Shown: piece after piece, positions 1-9,615 of the stretch
Layout of the letters: each line of letters begins with the position of its first letter
How positions within the stretch are numbered: the stretch's first letter is position 1
DNA from: JBFELO01 sp041552055
GTDB taxonomy: Bacteria > Acidobacteriota > Thermoanaerobaculia > Thermoanaerobaculales > Sulfomarinibacteraceae
Direction of reading: 5' to 3'
Length of the DNA stretch: 64,000 nt
NCBI GenBank assembly: GCA_041552055.1
Contig: JBFELO010000001.1
Coordinates: 45,625-109,624, forward strand
The notes under the pieces: model-generated
Databases searched by the model: none
The model's input: only the letters and a program-made list of their open reading frames with translations
What the model was told of the DNA's origin: nothing
Made by a program: the position numbers and the translations under genes

Positions 1-130
1 CCTCGAGATCACGGGTCGTGTCGGCAACTCTCACCTGCGGCGGCAGCGGTGGGCCCTTGCGCCCACAACCGGTCGCAACCAGCACCACCAGGGCCAGAAC
101 CGTCCAGCGCACGAGGTCGCGTCCGAGCAC
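1..130 (-). CDS. Small lipoprotein, C-terminus cut by window edge
   Basis: The reading frame starts at a GTG (128-130) and runs off the left edge of the window, so 43 codons are visible. The N-terminus has a short charged stretch, a hydrophobic core (VLALVVLV) and a lipobox ending ATGC, followed directly by CGRKGPPLPP. That is a lipoprotein signal peptide with the Cys about 20 residues in, followed by the GPPLPP motif common in small bacterial envelope lipoproteins. A GAGG sequence about 7 bases upstream serves as ribosome binding site and overlaps the hslU stop, so the gene is probably the last cistron of the hslV-hslU transcript. No function can be given from this fragment. Confidence 0.6.
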   Translation of the reverse strand, partial: MLGRDLVRWTVLALVVLVATGCGRKGPPLPPQVRVADTTRDLE

Positions 131-139
131 GGTGTCACC

Positions 140-1462
140 TCAGAGGATGTACCGCGCCAGGTCGCGGTCCTTGACCAGGGCATCCAGCTTGTCGTGCACC
201 ATCTCCTCGGTGACCCGGTGTGCCTCTCCGGCCCTGTCGGGAGCGTCGAAGGAGACGTCCTCGAGCAGCTTCTCCATCACAGTGTGCAGCCGACGAGCGC
301 CGATGTTCTCGGCCGAGCCGTTGATCTCGGCCGCGACCGCGGCGAGTGCTCGGATCGCACCCTCGGTGAAGACGAGCTCCACCTTTTCGGTGGCCAGAAG
401 CTCGGTGTACTGTCGCACCAGCGAGTTGTCCGGTTCCACGAGGATCCGCTCGAACTCCTCGGCACCCAGCGAGCCCAGCTCCACACGGATGGGGAATCGG
501 CCCTGCATCTCGGGGATCAGGTCGGCGGGCCGAGCGACGTGGAACGCCCCGGCGGCGATGAACAGGACGTGGTCGGTCCGAACCGCTCCGTACCTGGTGG
601 TCACGGTGGTGCCTTCGACGATGGGCAGCAGGTCCCGCTGCACCCCTTCGCGGGACACATCCGGTCCACGCGCCGCATCCTCTCTCGATGCGATCTTGTC
701 GATCTCGTCCAGGAAGACGATGCCTTCCTGCTCCACCCGCTGTAACGCCTCCACCTCGACCTGCGACCGATCGATAAGCTTGTCCTCCTCCTCTGCTATC
801 AGCACGCGACGCGCCTCCGACACCCTCATCCGCTTGCGCGCCTTGCGGCCGAACATGCCGCCGAACAGGTCCTTGAAGTCGATGCCCATCGACTCGGTCC
901 CTTGCGGCGTGAACATCTCGAGGGTCGGAATGCGCTGCTCCGCCACCTCGAGCTCGATCTCCTGCTCCTCCAGCAGCCCGTCGCGGAGCGGCTTCTTCAG
1001 GGCTTTCCGGCGCTCCTCGAGTGCGTCGCCGACCCCCGACGAGGACGTCACCAATAGGTCCAGCAGCCGATCCTCGGCGGCCCGTTCGGCCCGGACTCTG
1101 ACCTCCTTCACCCGTTCGTCCCGTACCAGCTGGATGCCGGCCTCGACGAGGTCTCGCACGATCGAGTCCACGTCACGCCCGACGTATCCGACCTCGGTGA
1201 ACTTCGAGGCTTCGACCTTGAGGAAGGGCGAACCGGTGAGCCGTGCCAGCCGGCGCGCGATCTCGGTCTTCCCGACCCCGGTCGGGCCCATCATGATGAT
1301 GTTCTTGGGCGCGACCTCTTCGCGGAGCTCGGGGGACAGCTGCTGCCGCCGCCATCGGTTCCGCAGCGCGACCGCGACCGCGCGTTTGGCGGCATCCTGC
1401 CCGATGATGAACCGATCGAGTGCGGCCACGGTCTCCTTGGGCGTCATCGCCTCGACGCTCAC
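140..1462 (-). CDS. hslU: HslU, ATPase subunit of the HslUV protease
   Basis: AAA+ unfoldase that feeds substrates to the HslV peptidase in the cytoplasm. At 440 aa it is full length for the family. Visible motifs are Walker A GPTGVGKT (59-66), the pore-loop motif GYVGRD (92-97), the charged inserted I domain (about 108-235), Walker B GIVFLDE (247-253) and the typical C-terminal end ARYIL that docks into HslV. The GTG start overlaps the hslV stop by four bases (GTGA) and has GAGGAG eight bases upstream, pointing to translational coupling. An ATG five codons in (1447) is a weaker alternative. Confidence 0.97.
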   Translation of the reverse strand: MSVEAMTPKETVAALDRFIIGQDAAKRAVAVALRNRWRRQQLSPELREEVAPKNIIMMGPTGVGKTEIARRLARLTGSPFLKVEASKFTEVGYVGRDVDSIVRDLVEAGIQLVRDERVKEVRVRAERAAEDRLLDLLVTSSSGVGDALEERRKALKKPLRDGLLEEQEIELEVAEQRIPTLEMFTPQGTESMGIDFKDLFGGMFGRKARKRMRVSEARRVLIAEEEDKLIDRSQVEVEALQRVEQEGIVFLDEIDKIASREDAARGPDVSREGVQRDLLPIVEGTTVTTRYGAVRTDHVLFIAAGAFHVARPADLIPEMQGRFPIRVELGSLGAEEFERILVEPDNSLVRQYTELLATEKVELVFTEGAIRALAAVAAEINGSAENIGARRLHTVMEKLLEDVSFDAPDRAGEAHRVTEEMVHDKLDALVKDRDLARYIL

Positions 1463-1998
1463 GAGCTCAGCTCCTCGATGGTCACCCGGTCGTTGGTGTA
1501 GATGTCGATGGACGCTGCGATCGTCAGCGCCTCTTGCACGACTTCACGAGCGCCCAGATCGGTGTGCCGCAACAACGCCCGTGCCGCCGCGAGCGCGTAG
1601 CTCCCGCCGGACCCCGCCGCCACCACCTCATCGTCCGGCGACAGCACCTCGCCGGTTCCGGATATCAGCAGGGTGGTCGATTGATCCGCAGCGATCAGGA
1701 GCGCCTCGAGATGGCGCAGCGCCCGGTCGGTGCGCCACTCCCGGGCCAGCTCGACGGCTGCCCGTTCGAGGTTGTGGCCAAACTCCTCCAGCTTCGCCTC
1801 GAATCGGGTGAAGAGGGCGAGGGCATCGGCGACCGAGCCGGCAAAACCGGCCACCACCCTTCCCCCGGCCAGCCGTCGCACCTTGGCCGCACCGTGCTTC
1901 ATGACCGTCGTGCCGAGCGTCACCTGTCCGTCGGAGCCGACCGCCACGGTCCCCTCGCGGCGTACCGCCACCACCGTCGTGTGCCGCCACTCTTCCAT
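1459..1998 (-). CDS. hslV: HslV, peptidase subunit of the HslUV protease
   Basis: Proteasome-beta-like threonine peptidase of 179 aa. The ATG at 1998 is chosen because GGAGGTG sits six bases upstream; an in-frame start 16 codons earlier has no such site. The protein begins MEEWRHTTVVAV, and the catalytic N-terminal Thr of the family aligns with Thr7. A six-residue propeptide must therefore be removed, which is longer than the single Met of enterobacterial HslV. The GSDGQVTLGTTVMKHGAAK block and the GSGGSYALAAARAL block are family hallmarks. It is the first gene of the hslV-hslU pair. Confidence 0.96.
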   Translation of the reverse strand: MEEWRHTTVVAVRREGTVAVGSDGQVTLGTTVMKHGAAKVRRLAGGRVVAGFAGSVADALALFTRFEAKLEEFGHNLERAAVELAREWRTDRALRHLEALLIAADQSTTLLISGTGEVLSPDDEVVAAGSGGSYALAAARALLRHTDLGAREVVQEALTIAASIDIYTNDRVTIEELSS

Positions 1999-2039
1999 CC
2001 CGCACCTCCGATCCGACATTGTGGACCGACAGCCGTGGA

Positions 2040-2081
2040 GGTGCAAGGTTCAGGGAGCAGGGAACAAGGAGCAAGGTCAAA
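2040..2081. repeat. Intergenic heptamer array (GGNNCAA-type)
   Basis: Six consecutive seven-base units lie in the spacer between the hslV start and the uvrD stop: GGTGCAA, GGTTCAG, GGAGCAG, GGAACAA, GGAGCAA, GGTCAAA. The phase is strict and only the inner positions vary. The same unit reappears inverted at 20153-20180. Confidence 0.7.
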
Positions 2082-2123
2082 TAGAGAATCTGTAGGAGCG
2101 CGCGGTGGGGCGAAGAGAGGGGG

Positions 2124-4316
2124 CTAGACCTTCTCCAGCTTGGCGATGGTCGGCACCAGCGTCTTGCGCCCCGCCCGATCGAAGTACACCACCAGCTTGA
2201 GATTGCCACCGCGACCCTGGCAGCTGAGCACGACACCGCTCCCGAAACGCTGGTGGCGAACCCGGTCTCCCGGACGCCAGCCTGCGCCGCTGGCGTCGGT
2301 CACGGTCGCCTGGACGACACCCCTTGCACGCCTGCGTCGAGCTTTGACGCCCGGTCGGGCCGCCGCCGTCGCCGCTGCAGACTCTGCGCCGGGCGTCTCC
2401 GTTCCAGCACCGAGTGTTGCCTCGGAGACGTCCTCGAACTCGTCGACGGGCAGCTCGTACAGGAAGCGCGAGGGTCGGGTCGGTTGTCTCTGGCCGAACA
2501 GAAACCGCGTTCGGGCGGCACTGAGGGCCAGCCGGCGTCGTGCCCGGGTCATCCCCACGTAGGCCAGTCTCCGCTCCTCCTCGAGCCCATCGAAATCGTC
2601 TCGGGAGTTGGCGTGCGGCAGCAAGCCGTCCTCGAACCCAACCAGGAACACGACATCGAACTCCAGCCCCTTCGCAGCGTGCAGGGTCATCACCGACAAC
2701 GCGTCCGGTGAGCCCTCGTCGTCTGCGTCCGACAGCAGCGCCACCGCGTCGAGGAACTCGTCCAGCGACTGACCCTGGACCTCGGCCTCGGCCACCGCGG
2801 ACGCCAGCTGCTGCAGGTTCTCCCGTCGTGCTACCCGCTCCTCGGCCTCGCCTTCATACATCAAAAGCAATCCGGACGCCTCCAACAGCCAGCCGACGAA
2901 ATCGCCCCCACTCAACAGCTCTCGCTGCTCCTGCGCCTGCCCGAAGAGCTCGAAAAACTTCTCGAGGGAGACTCGGGCACGCCTGGTGAGACCCTCCGGC
3001 AGCTCTCGGGCAGCGGCTGACAGGGCCAGCCCGCCGGTGGCGGCGTGTCGCGTGACAACGTCGAGGGTCGCCGCACCTATGCCGCGCGCCGGCACGTTGA
3101 CGACCCTCTGGAACGCGAGGGTGTCGTCCGGCCGGACCACGAGTCTCAGGTACGCCAGGGCGTGCTTCACCTCCTCCCGTTGCCAGAACCGCAACCCGCC
3201 GACGACCCGGTGCGGCAGCCGCCGCCGCGTGAACTCCTCCTCGAAGGCACGCGTCTGCGCGTTGGTGCGGACCAGCACCGACATCGCCTGGTAGGGGAAC
3301 TCCGCGTTCAGCTCCTCCACCCGGTCGGCGACCCAGCGCGCCTCGGCCCGTTCGTCATCACCGATGTACAGCCGCACCGATTCGCCGCCGGTCTGGCTGG
3401 TGTACAGACGCTTGCCGCGTCGCTGCACGTTCTTGCTGATCAGATGTCCGGCCAACGACAGGATCGGCGCGGTCGACCGGTAGTTCTCCTCCAGTGCCAC
3501 CACCCGCGCACCCGGAAAGTGGCGCTCGAACGAGAGGATGTTCGCCATCTCCGCCCCTCGCCACCGGTAGATGGCCTGGTCCTCGTCGCCGACGGCGGTG
3601 ATGTTGCCAGGATCTGTCAGCACCCTGGCCAGGAGATCCAACTGGAGGCGGTTGGTGTCCTGGAACTCATCCACGAGCAGCCACCGCACACGTCGCTGCA
3701 CCTCGTGGCGAAGCCTCTCGTGTCGATCCAGCAGCTGAAGCGCCAGCAGCAGCATGTCGTCGAAGTCCACCACCCCGGCGGATCGTTTGAGCTCTCCGTA
3801 ACGACGCCACAAGGCCGCGGTGGTGGCCCGGCCGGGGTCGGCCTCGAGCTGCTTCGGACTCCGCCTCTGGTTGACCTGACGCGAGATTTCGGCCAGCACG
3901 GCTCGTGGGGCGTGGTCACGGGGGTCGGTGCCGAGCTCCTTGAGGGCCCGATTCATGAGCGATCGTTGATCGTCGCTGTCGGCGATGGCAAAGCGCTCTC
4001 CAAGACCCGCCTCGGAGGGATGTCGACGCAGAAGCTCGAGCGACCAACGATGGAACGTACCGACGAATCCACCCCTCATGCTGCCGCGGGTCAGACGCTC
4101 CACGCGATCGTGCATCTCGCGCGCCGCCTTGTTGGTGAAGGTCACCGCGGTGATCTCGTGAGGTCGGGCCGCGCCCGACGCGAGCAGGTGCGCGATCCGG
4201 TAGGTGATGACACGGGTCTTTCCGGAGCCCGCGCCCGCCAACACGAGCAGCGGACCCTCGCCGTGGGTCACGGCGTCTCGCTGGGGCGGGTTCAGATCCT
4301 GCAGCAGGTCGCGCAC
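2124..4316 (-). CDS. UvrD/PcrA-type superfamily 1 DNA helicase
   Basis: ATP-dependent 3'-5' helicase for DNA repair and removal of proteins from DNA. The chosen start is GTG 4316, giving MRDLLQDLNPPQRDAV, the normal family N-terminus, with GGAG eleven bases upstream. ATG 4430 or TTG 4457 in the same frame would add up to 47 residues unlike the family. With the chosen start (730 aa), Walker A AGAGSGKT is at 27-34 and motif II DEFQD at 216-220. Further motifs are GDEDQAIYRWRGA (motif III region), MTLHAAKGLEF (motif V region) and VGMTRAR (motif VI). The C-terminus has the Tudor-like segment VRHQRFGSGVV seen in UvrD, PcrA and Mfd-interacting helicases. uvrD and pcrA cannot be told apart by sequence alone. 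Confidence 0.92.
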   Translation of the reverse strand: MRDLLQDLNPPQRDAVTHGEGPLLVLAGAGSGKTRVITYRIAHLLASGAARPHEITAVTFTNKAAREMHDRVERLTRGSMRGGFVGTFHRWSLELLRRHPSEAGLGERFAIADSDDQRSLMNRALKELGTDPRDHAPRAVLAEISRQVNQRRSPKQLEADPGRATTAALWRRYGELKRSAGVVDFDDMLLLALQLLDRHERLRHEVQRRVRWLLVDEFQDTNRLQLDLLARVLTDPGNITAVGDEDQAIYRWRGAEMANILSFERHFPGARVVALEENYRSTAPILSLAGHLISKNVQRRGKRLYTSQTGGESVRLYIGDDERAEARWVADRVEELNAEFPYQAMSVLVRTNAQTRAFEEEFTRRRLPHRVVGGLRFWQREEVKHALAYLRLVVRPDDTLAFQRVVNVPARGIGAATLDVVTRHAATGGLALSAAARELPEGLTRRARVSLEKFFELFGQAQEQRELLSGGDFVGWLLEASGLLLMYEGEAEERVARRENLQQLASAVAEAEVQGQSLDEFLDAVALLSDADDEGSPDALSVMTLHAAKGLEFDVVFLVGFEDGLLPHANSRDDFDGLEEERRLAYVGMTRARRRLALSAARTRFLFGQRQPTRPSRFLYELPVDEFEDVSEATLGAGTETPGAESAAATAAARPGVKARRRRARGVVQATVTDASGAGWRPGDRVRHQRFGSGVVLSCQGRGGNLKLVVYFDRAGRKTLVPTIAKLEKV

Positions 4317-4483
4317 TTGAGGTACGGCTCCATCGATTTGGTTCCACCGGTCGGTTCGGTTTGACGACGCCGAGACCAGTTCGCACCGTCTTCCAACGCC
4401 AACGGTTCTGCCACCGGCGCGAAGGATCATTCTCGGGCCTCGATCAGCAAATTGCAATCAGCGCTCGGGCGGAATGGCGCGCC

Positions 4484-6310
4484 CTATTCGACCGTCACCG
4501 ACTTCGCCAGGTTGCGCGGTTGATCGACGTCCTGGCCGAGTTCCACGGCGACGTTGTAGGCCAGGAGTTGGAGCGGCAGGACCGCCACAACCGGCTGCAG
4601 CAGCGGGTGGACGCGAGGCACCGGGAGCACGAGGTCCGCGACCTGCTCCACCTCTTCCGCGTCCCGCTCAGCGACCGCGATCACCGTTGCGCCGCGCGCC
4701 TTCACCTCCATCAGGTTGCCCAACAACTTGCCGCGGGTCGGGGTGTCGAGTGCCACCGCCACGACCGGGAAACGGTCCTCCACCAGCGCGATCGGGCCAT
4801 GCTTCATCTCGCCGGCCGGATAGCCCTCGGCGTGGAGGTAGCTCAGCTCTTTCAGCTTGAGCGCTCCCTCCAGGGCGATCGGGTACAGAATGCCGCGCCC
4901 GAGGTACAACGAGGACCTTGCCGTCAGGACTTCGGTCCCGCGCTGATACACCCGCCGTTCCGCCCGCAGAGTCTCCTCCACCGCCAACGGCAATCGCTGC
5001 AGCTCCGTCACCAACTGGGCGTCGGCGGAGTCCGCCAGGCCGCGGGCGCGGCGCAGTCCGAGCGCCAGCAACAGCAGGGCCACGAGCTGGGTCGTGAAGG
5101 CCTTGGTCGAGGCGACTCCGACCTCGGGCCCCGCCTGGGTCAGCATGCGATCGGCGGCGAGCCTCCAGGACGACGACCCGCGCACGTTGCAGATCGTGCC
5201 GAGCCTGGCCCCACCGTCGCGCGCCAGCTCCATGGCTGCGAGGGTATCGGCCGTCTCGCCGGACTGGGTGACACCGACCACCAACACGTCGCCAGCGAGG
5301 AGTGGAGCGCGGTACCGATACTCTGAGGCGTAGTCGACCTCGGTCGCCAACCCGGCCAGCGACTCGATCAGAAACTTGCCGACCTGGGCGGCGTGCCAGG
5401 AGGTGCCGCAGGCCACCAGGTGGACCCGCGCGACGGTTGCCAGCTCCTGCGACGTGAAGCCGGAGCCCTCGAGCCGGATCGCCGCCCGATCACTCGACAG
5501 GTACGACCGCACCGTGTTGCGGATCGCATCGGGCTGCTCGAAGATCTCCTTGAGCATGAAGTGGCGGTAGCCACCCTTCTCGACGCGACCGGCATCCCAG
5601 TCGAGGGTCTCCTCCGGCCGCTCGACGGGGTCGCCGCCGCTGCTCAGCACACGCACGCCTCCTCGCCGCACGTCCGCGATGTCCCCGTTTTCGAGAAACA
5701 CCACGCGCCGGGTACGATGGAGCAACGCCGTGACGTCCGAGGCGACGATGTTCTCGCCCTCACCGAGCCCCAGGACCAGCGGCGGCCCCTGCCGAAAGGC
5801 CACGACCTGGTCCGGATCCGCCCGGTGCACCGCCACCACTGCGAATTGGCCGTGCAAGCGAGGCAGAACCGCTACGACTCTGGAAATCAGGCCGCCCTGC
5901 TCCCGGCCGAGCAGCTGGGCGATGAGTTCGGTATCGGTATCGGATTTCAGCTCGATGCCCGCTTCGATCAGTTCCTGACGCAACCCAGCGTAGTTCTCGA
6001 GAATCCCGTTGTGGACCACGGCGACGGTACCGGCAGCGTCGGTCTGCGGGTGGGCGTTCGCCTCGGTCGGCGCGCCGTGCGTGGCCCAACGGGTGTGGCC
6101 GAGGCCGACGGTTCCGTGCAACGGCTGGTGATAGGCGAGTTGCTGTAGATTGTGGAGCTTGCCCGCCGCACGCAGAATCTGGATCCCACCGCCCTCACCG
6201 AGCACGGCCAAACCAGCGGAGTCGTAGCCTCGATACTCGAGTCGGCGAAGGCCGTCGAGCAGGACCGGCACGACCTCCTCAGACCCCGCGCAACCGATGA
6301 TCCCACACAT
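4484..6310 (-). CDS. glmS: Glutamine-fructose-6-phosphate aminotransferase
   Basis: Makes glucosamine-6-phosphate from fructose-6-phosphate and glutamine, the first step to UDP-GlcNAc for peptidoglycan and LPS. At 608 aa it has the normal length. Cys2 (MCGIIGCAG) is the glutaminase nucleophile once Met is removed. The N-terminal class II amidotransferase domain (about 1-220) is followed by two SIS sugar-isomerase domains containing VACGTSWHAA and GVTQSGETADTL, and the protein ends in the typical AKSVTVE. GAGGAGG lies upstream of the ATG. The 99-base leader is too short to hold a glmS ribozyme, and I see none. It sits downstream of the transaldolase gene, tying amino-sugar synthesis to pentose/hexose-phosphate genes. 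Confidence 0.98.
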   Translation of the reverse strand: MCGIIGCAGSEEVVPVLLDGLRRLEYRGYDSAGLAVLGEGGGIQILRAAGKLHNLQQLAYHQPLHGTVGLGHTRWATHGAPTEANAHPQTDAAGTVAVVHNGILENYAGLRQELIEAGIELKSDTDTELIAQLLGREQGGLISRVVAVLPRLHGQFAVVAVHRADPDQVVAFRQGPPLVLGLGEGENIVASDVTALLHRTRRVVFLENGDIADVRRGGVRVLSSGGDPVERPEETLDWDAGRVEKGGYRHFMLKEIFEQPDAIRNTVRSYLSSDRAAIRLEGSGFTSQELATVARVHLVACGTSWHAAQVGKFLIESLAGLATEVDYASEYRYRAPLLAGDVLVVGVTQSGETADTLAAMELARDGGARLGTICNVRGSSSWRLAADRMLTQAGPEVGVASTKAFTTQLVALLLLALGLRRARGLADSADAQLVTELQRLPLAVEETLRAERRVYQRGTEVLTARSSLYLGRGILYPIALEGALKLKELSYLHAEGYPAGEMKHGPIALVEDRFPVVAVALDTPTRGKLLGNLMEVKARGATVIAVAERDAEEVEQVADLVLPVPRVHPLLQPVVAVLPLQLLAYNVAVELGQDVDQPRNLAKSVTVE

Positions 6311-6409
6311 CGTCGAGCCTCCTCAGCGAACTCTCATCATCATAGGGAATCTTACCTCCACGACGAGACCGGTGTCGGCACGCCCCTCAGCCGCGCGTCC
6401 TTGCTGGGA

Positions 6410-7513
6410 TCACGGAGTGACCCGGGCGCGCAGGGCCGTGGAAAGCGCCGCCATCAGGCTGTCGAACGACTCGGCAAAGGCAGCCACGCCGTCCACCTGC
6501 AGCTGCCTCGTGATCGTTTCGAGGTCGATTCCCGCGGCTGCCAGTCGGTCCAGAATCCCGTCGGCGCTCGCCATGCCATCGATCAGCGCCGACCGGGGAC
6601 GACCGTGGTCTCGGAAGGCCTCCAACGTGGCCATTGGCAGCGTGTTGACGGTGTCCGGTCCGACCAACTCCTCGACGTACTTGACGTCCGAGTACGCGGG
6701 ATTCTTGGTGCTGGTCGAGGCCCACAACGGTCGCTGGACCCTCGCACCACGTCCCGCCAGGGCCTTGAACTCCTCGCCGGAAAAGGTCTCGCCAAACCGA
6801 CGATAGGCGAGCTGGGCGTTGGCCGTGGCCGCGGTGCCACGCAGTTCGAGCGCGTCCTGGGTCCCGATCTCCTCCAGCCTCGAGTCCACCTTGGAATCCA
6901 CCCTGCTGACGAAGAACGACGCCACCGACGCCACCCGAGCGGGCTCTGCGCAGCGCGCCAACCCGGCCAGGTAGGCCCCGGCCACCGCCTCGTAGTCGGC
7001 GAGCGAGAACATCAGGGTGGCGTTGATGTTGATCCCGGCCCCGATCAACTCCTCGATTGCCGGAATTCCGGGCGCGGTCGCCGGTACCTTGATCATGAGA
7101 TTGGCCCGGTCCACGGCGCGCCACAGCCGCCTCGCCTCCGCCACGGTCCCCTCGGTGTCGTGGGCGAGATGGGGCGACACCTCGAGGCTCACGAAGCCGT
7201 CGCCTCCCTCCGACACGTCGTACACCGATCTCAGGACGTCGGCGGCACGCCGGATATCCTCGATCGCGAGGGCCTCGTACAGCTCGTCAGTGGTAATCTC
7301 CGGCCGCTTGGACAACAGTGCATCGATCTGCCCATCGTAGGCGCCGCTCGAGGTGATCGCAGCGCAGAAGATCGACGGGTTCGAGGTGACCCCCCGCACA
7401 CCGTCCTCGGCCACCAGGCGGGCGAGTCCGTCTCCCATCACCAGGTCGCGCTCGATGAAGTCGAGCCACACCGCCTGCCGGTGCTCCTCCCACAACTGCC
7501 GCAGTGGATTCAT
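6410..7513 (-). CDS. tal: Transaldolase
   Basis: Non-oxidative pentose phosphate enzyme that transfers dihydroxyacetone units between sugar phosphates. The 367 aa protein is of the longer type found fused or clustered with other pentose phosphate enzymes. Residues 41-49 (GVTSNPSIF) are the family signature, and Lys142 in LMIKVPAT is the Schiff-base lysine. The gene lies between tkt and glmS on the same strand, 92 bases downstream of tkt, and forms a carbohydrate-metabolism cluster with them. Confidence 0.96.
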   Translation of the reverse strand: MNPLRQLWEEHRQAVWLDFIERDLVMGDGLARLVAEDGVRGVTSNPSIFCAAITSSGAYDGQIDALLSKRPEITTDELYEALAIEDIRRAADVLRSVYDVSEGGDGFVSLEVSPHLAHDTEGTVAEARRLWRAVDRANLMIKVPATAPGIPAIEELIGAGININATLMFSLADYEAVAGAYLAGLARCAEPARVASVASFFVSRVDSKVDSRLEEIGTQDALELRGTAATANAQLAYRRFGETFSGEEFKALAGRGARVQRPLWASTSTKNPAYSDVKYVEELVGPDTVNTLPMATLEAFRDHGRPRSALIDGMASADGILDRLAAAGIDLETITRQLQVDGVAAFAESFDSLMAALSTALRARVTP

Positions 7514-7535
7514 CTCACCTCCCCATCAACCCGCA

Positions 7536-7577
7536 GTGTCTCCGTCCCCGCATCCGCGTCCGCGTCCGCGTCCGAAC
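7536..7577. repeat. Hexanucleotide-rich spacer repeat
   Basis: The spacer between tkt and tal contains GTCTCCGTCCCCGCATCC followed by three exact CCGCGT units (7554-7571). It resembles the tails of the hairpin elements at 13.2, 18.4 and 27.5 kb, but no closing inverted arm is obvious here. Confidence 0.5.
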
Positions 7578-7605
7578 ACACCGCACACGAGATTCGCGTC
7601 CAACC

Positions 7606-9615
7606 TCAACAACCTCCGAGCAGTCGCTCCGCCCGTTCGACCACGGTGCGCACCGTCAGGCCGAGATTCTCGGCGACCACCTTGCCCGGCGCCGAGGCAC
7701 CGAACCGGTCGATCCCGACGATGTCTCCCCCCTCACCCACCCAGCGACGCCAACCGAGGGTCACGCCCGCCTCCACCGCCAACCGCGGGACCCCCTCCGC
7801 GAGCAGGTTCGCACGGTAGCCCTCCGGCTGGGCCTCGAGCAACTCCCACGACGGCATCGAGACCACCCGCACCGCATGACCGGCGTCGGCGAGCGCACGG
7901 CCCGCCTCGACCGCCAGCGCCACCTCCGCACCGGTGGCGATCAGCACGAGGTCCGGGTCGCCGGCGGGCTCCAGCAGCGGGTATCCCCCTCGAGCCACGC
8001 CCTCGGCCGCACCACCGCACGTCTCCTCGAGCACCGGCAGCCCCTGGCGGCTGAGCAACAGCGCGGTTGGACCTTCGGTTCGCTCCAGCGCCACCCGCCA
8101 CGCCTCCGCGGTCTCGTTGGCGTCGGCCGGTCGCAGCACCACCAGGTTGGGAATCACCCGCAGTGCCGCGAGGTGCTCGACCGGTTGGTGGGTCGGGCCG
8201 TCCTCGCCGACCCAGATGGAGTCATGCGTAAAGACGTAGATCACCGGCTGATCCATCAGCGCGGCGAGCCGGATCGAGGGGCGCATGTAGTCCGAGAACA
8301 CGAGGAAGGTCGAGCCGAACGGCCGGACGCCGCCGTGCAGGCTGAGGCCGTTGAGCACCGCCGCCATTCCGTGTTCGCGGATGCCGAAGCGCAGGTTCCG
8401 CTCCCCGAGAGCCTCGGCCGTCAGGTCGGAACTGGAGGCGATCAAGGTCTTGGTCGACGGCGCGAGGTCGGCGGACCCGCCGATCAATTCGACAAAATCG
8501 TCGGCGATCGCGTTCAGGACCTTGCCGGAGGCCACCCGCGTCGCCACCCCCTTGGGGTCGGCGGCAAACCGCGGCAGTCTCTCGTGCCAGCCGTCCGGCG
8601 GACGCCGTTCCCACCGCCGTGCCCACTCCCGCGCCAGCTCCGGCTCCCGTTCCCGCCAGCTCCCGAACGTATCGTCCCAGTCGGCCTCGAAGGCACCCCC
8701 CCGCTCGCGCTGCCCACAGCGCTCGCGCACCGCCGACGGCACCCTGAAGTGCTCGTCCGGCGGCCAGCCGTACCGCTCCTTGGTGGCCCGCACCTCCTCC
8801 TCCCCGAGCGGCGCGCCGTGGGCGTCGGCACTGTCCTGTTTGGCCGGGGAGCCCCACGCGATGTGCGACCGCGCTGCGATCAACGTCGGCCGGTCGCTCG
8901 CCTGGTTCGTCTCGTCCAGGGCGTTGGCGAGTACGGCGAGGTCGTTCACGTCCTCCACGCGGAGCACCCGCCAGCCATAGGCCGCGAACCGCTTGGCCAC
9001 GTCCTCGGAGATACTCAGATCGGTGGAGCCCTCGATCGTAATCCGGTTGTCGTCCCAGATCCACGCCAGCTTGCCGAGCCGCAGGTGCCCCGCGAGCGAG
9101 GCCGCCTCGCCGGCGACCCCCTCCATCAGATCTCCGTCGGAGCACAGCGCCCACGTGCGGTGGCTCACCACCGCGAGGTCGCCGCGGTTGAACCGCGAAG
9201 CGAGGTGGGCCTCGGCGAGGGCCATCCCAACCGACGCCGCACAGCCCTGGCCGAGCGGACCGGTGGTGACCTCGACGCCCGGCGCGAGCCCCCACTCCGG
9301 ATGGCCGGCGGTCTTCGATCCCCACTGCCGGAACTGCTTCAAGTCTTCGAGCGTGAGATCGTAGCCCGTCAGGTGGAGGATCGAGTACAGCAGCATGGAG
9401 GCGTGACCGCACGACAGCACGAAACGATCCCGGTCCGGCCACGACGGGTTGATCGGGTTGTGTTTGAGGATTCGGGTGTACAGCAGATAGACGACCGGGG
9501 CCAACGCCATCGGGGCGCCGGGGTGGCCCGACCTCGCCCGCTGCACCGCGTCGATCGACAGCGTGCGAATGGTGTTCACGGAGAGCTGATCGATGTCGTC
9601 GAAGGTCCGGTCCAA
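7606..9615 (-). CDS. tkt: Transketolase
   Basis: Thiamine-diphosphate enzyme that moves two-carbon units between ketose and aldose phosphates (669 aa, normal length). The N-terminal motif SGHPGAPMALAP, the diphosphate/metal motif SDGDLMEGV...EAASLAGH, and LRFGIREHGM in the pyrimidine domain are visible. The start is a TTG with GGAGG five bases upstream; no in-frame ATG fits better. It works with the adjacent transaldolase in the non-oxidative pentose phosphate pathway. Confidence 0.97.
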   Translation of the reverse strand: MDRTFDDIDQLSVNTIRTLSIDAVQRARSGHPGAPMALAPVVYLLYTRILKHNPINPSWPDRDRFVLSCGHASMLLYSILHLTGYDLTLEDLKQFRQWGSKTAGHPEWGLAPGVEVTTGPLGQGCAASVGMALAEAHLASRFNRGDLAVVSHRTWALCSDGDLMEGVAGEAASLAGHLRLGKLAWIWDDNRITIEGSTDLSISEDVAKRFAAYGWRVLRVEDVNDLAVLANALDETNQASDRPTLIAARSHIAWGSPAKQDSADAHGAPLGEEEVRATKERYGWPPDEHFRVPSAVRERCGQRERGGAFEADWDDTFGSWREREPELAREWARRWERRPPDGWHERLPRFAADPKGVATRVASGKVLNAIADDFVELIGGSADLAPSTKTLIASSSDLTAEALGERNLRFGIREHGMAAVLNGLSLHGGVRPFGSTFLVFSDYMRPSIRLAALMDQPVIYVFTHDSIWVGEDGPTHQPVEHLAALRVIPNLVVLRPADANETAEAWRVALERTEGPTALLLSRQGLPVLEETCGGAAEGVARGGYPLLEPAGDPDLVLIATGAEVALAVEAGRALADAGHAVRVVSMPSWELLEAQPEGYRANLLAEGVPRLAVEAGVTLGWRRWVGEGGDIVGIDRFGASAPGKVVAENLGLTVRTVVERAERLLGGC

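Noticed and set aside
18..1811. Long plus-strand frame of 597 codons opposite hslU and hslV
   Set aside because: Translation is Ser/Arg-rich with no domain; it is the antisense shadow of high-GC codon usage in hslUV.
6311..6409. glmS ribozyme or riboswitch leader
   Set aside because: The leader is under 100 bases and shows no ribozyme core; only a GGAGG site and AT-richer stretch are seen.
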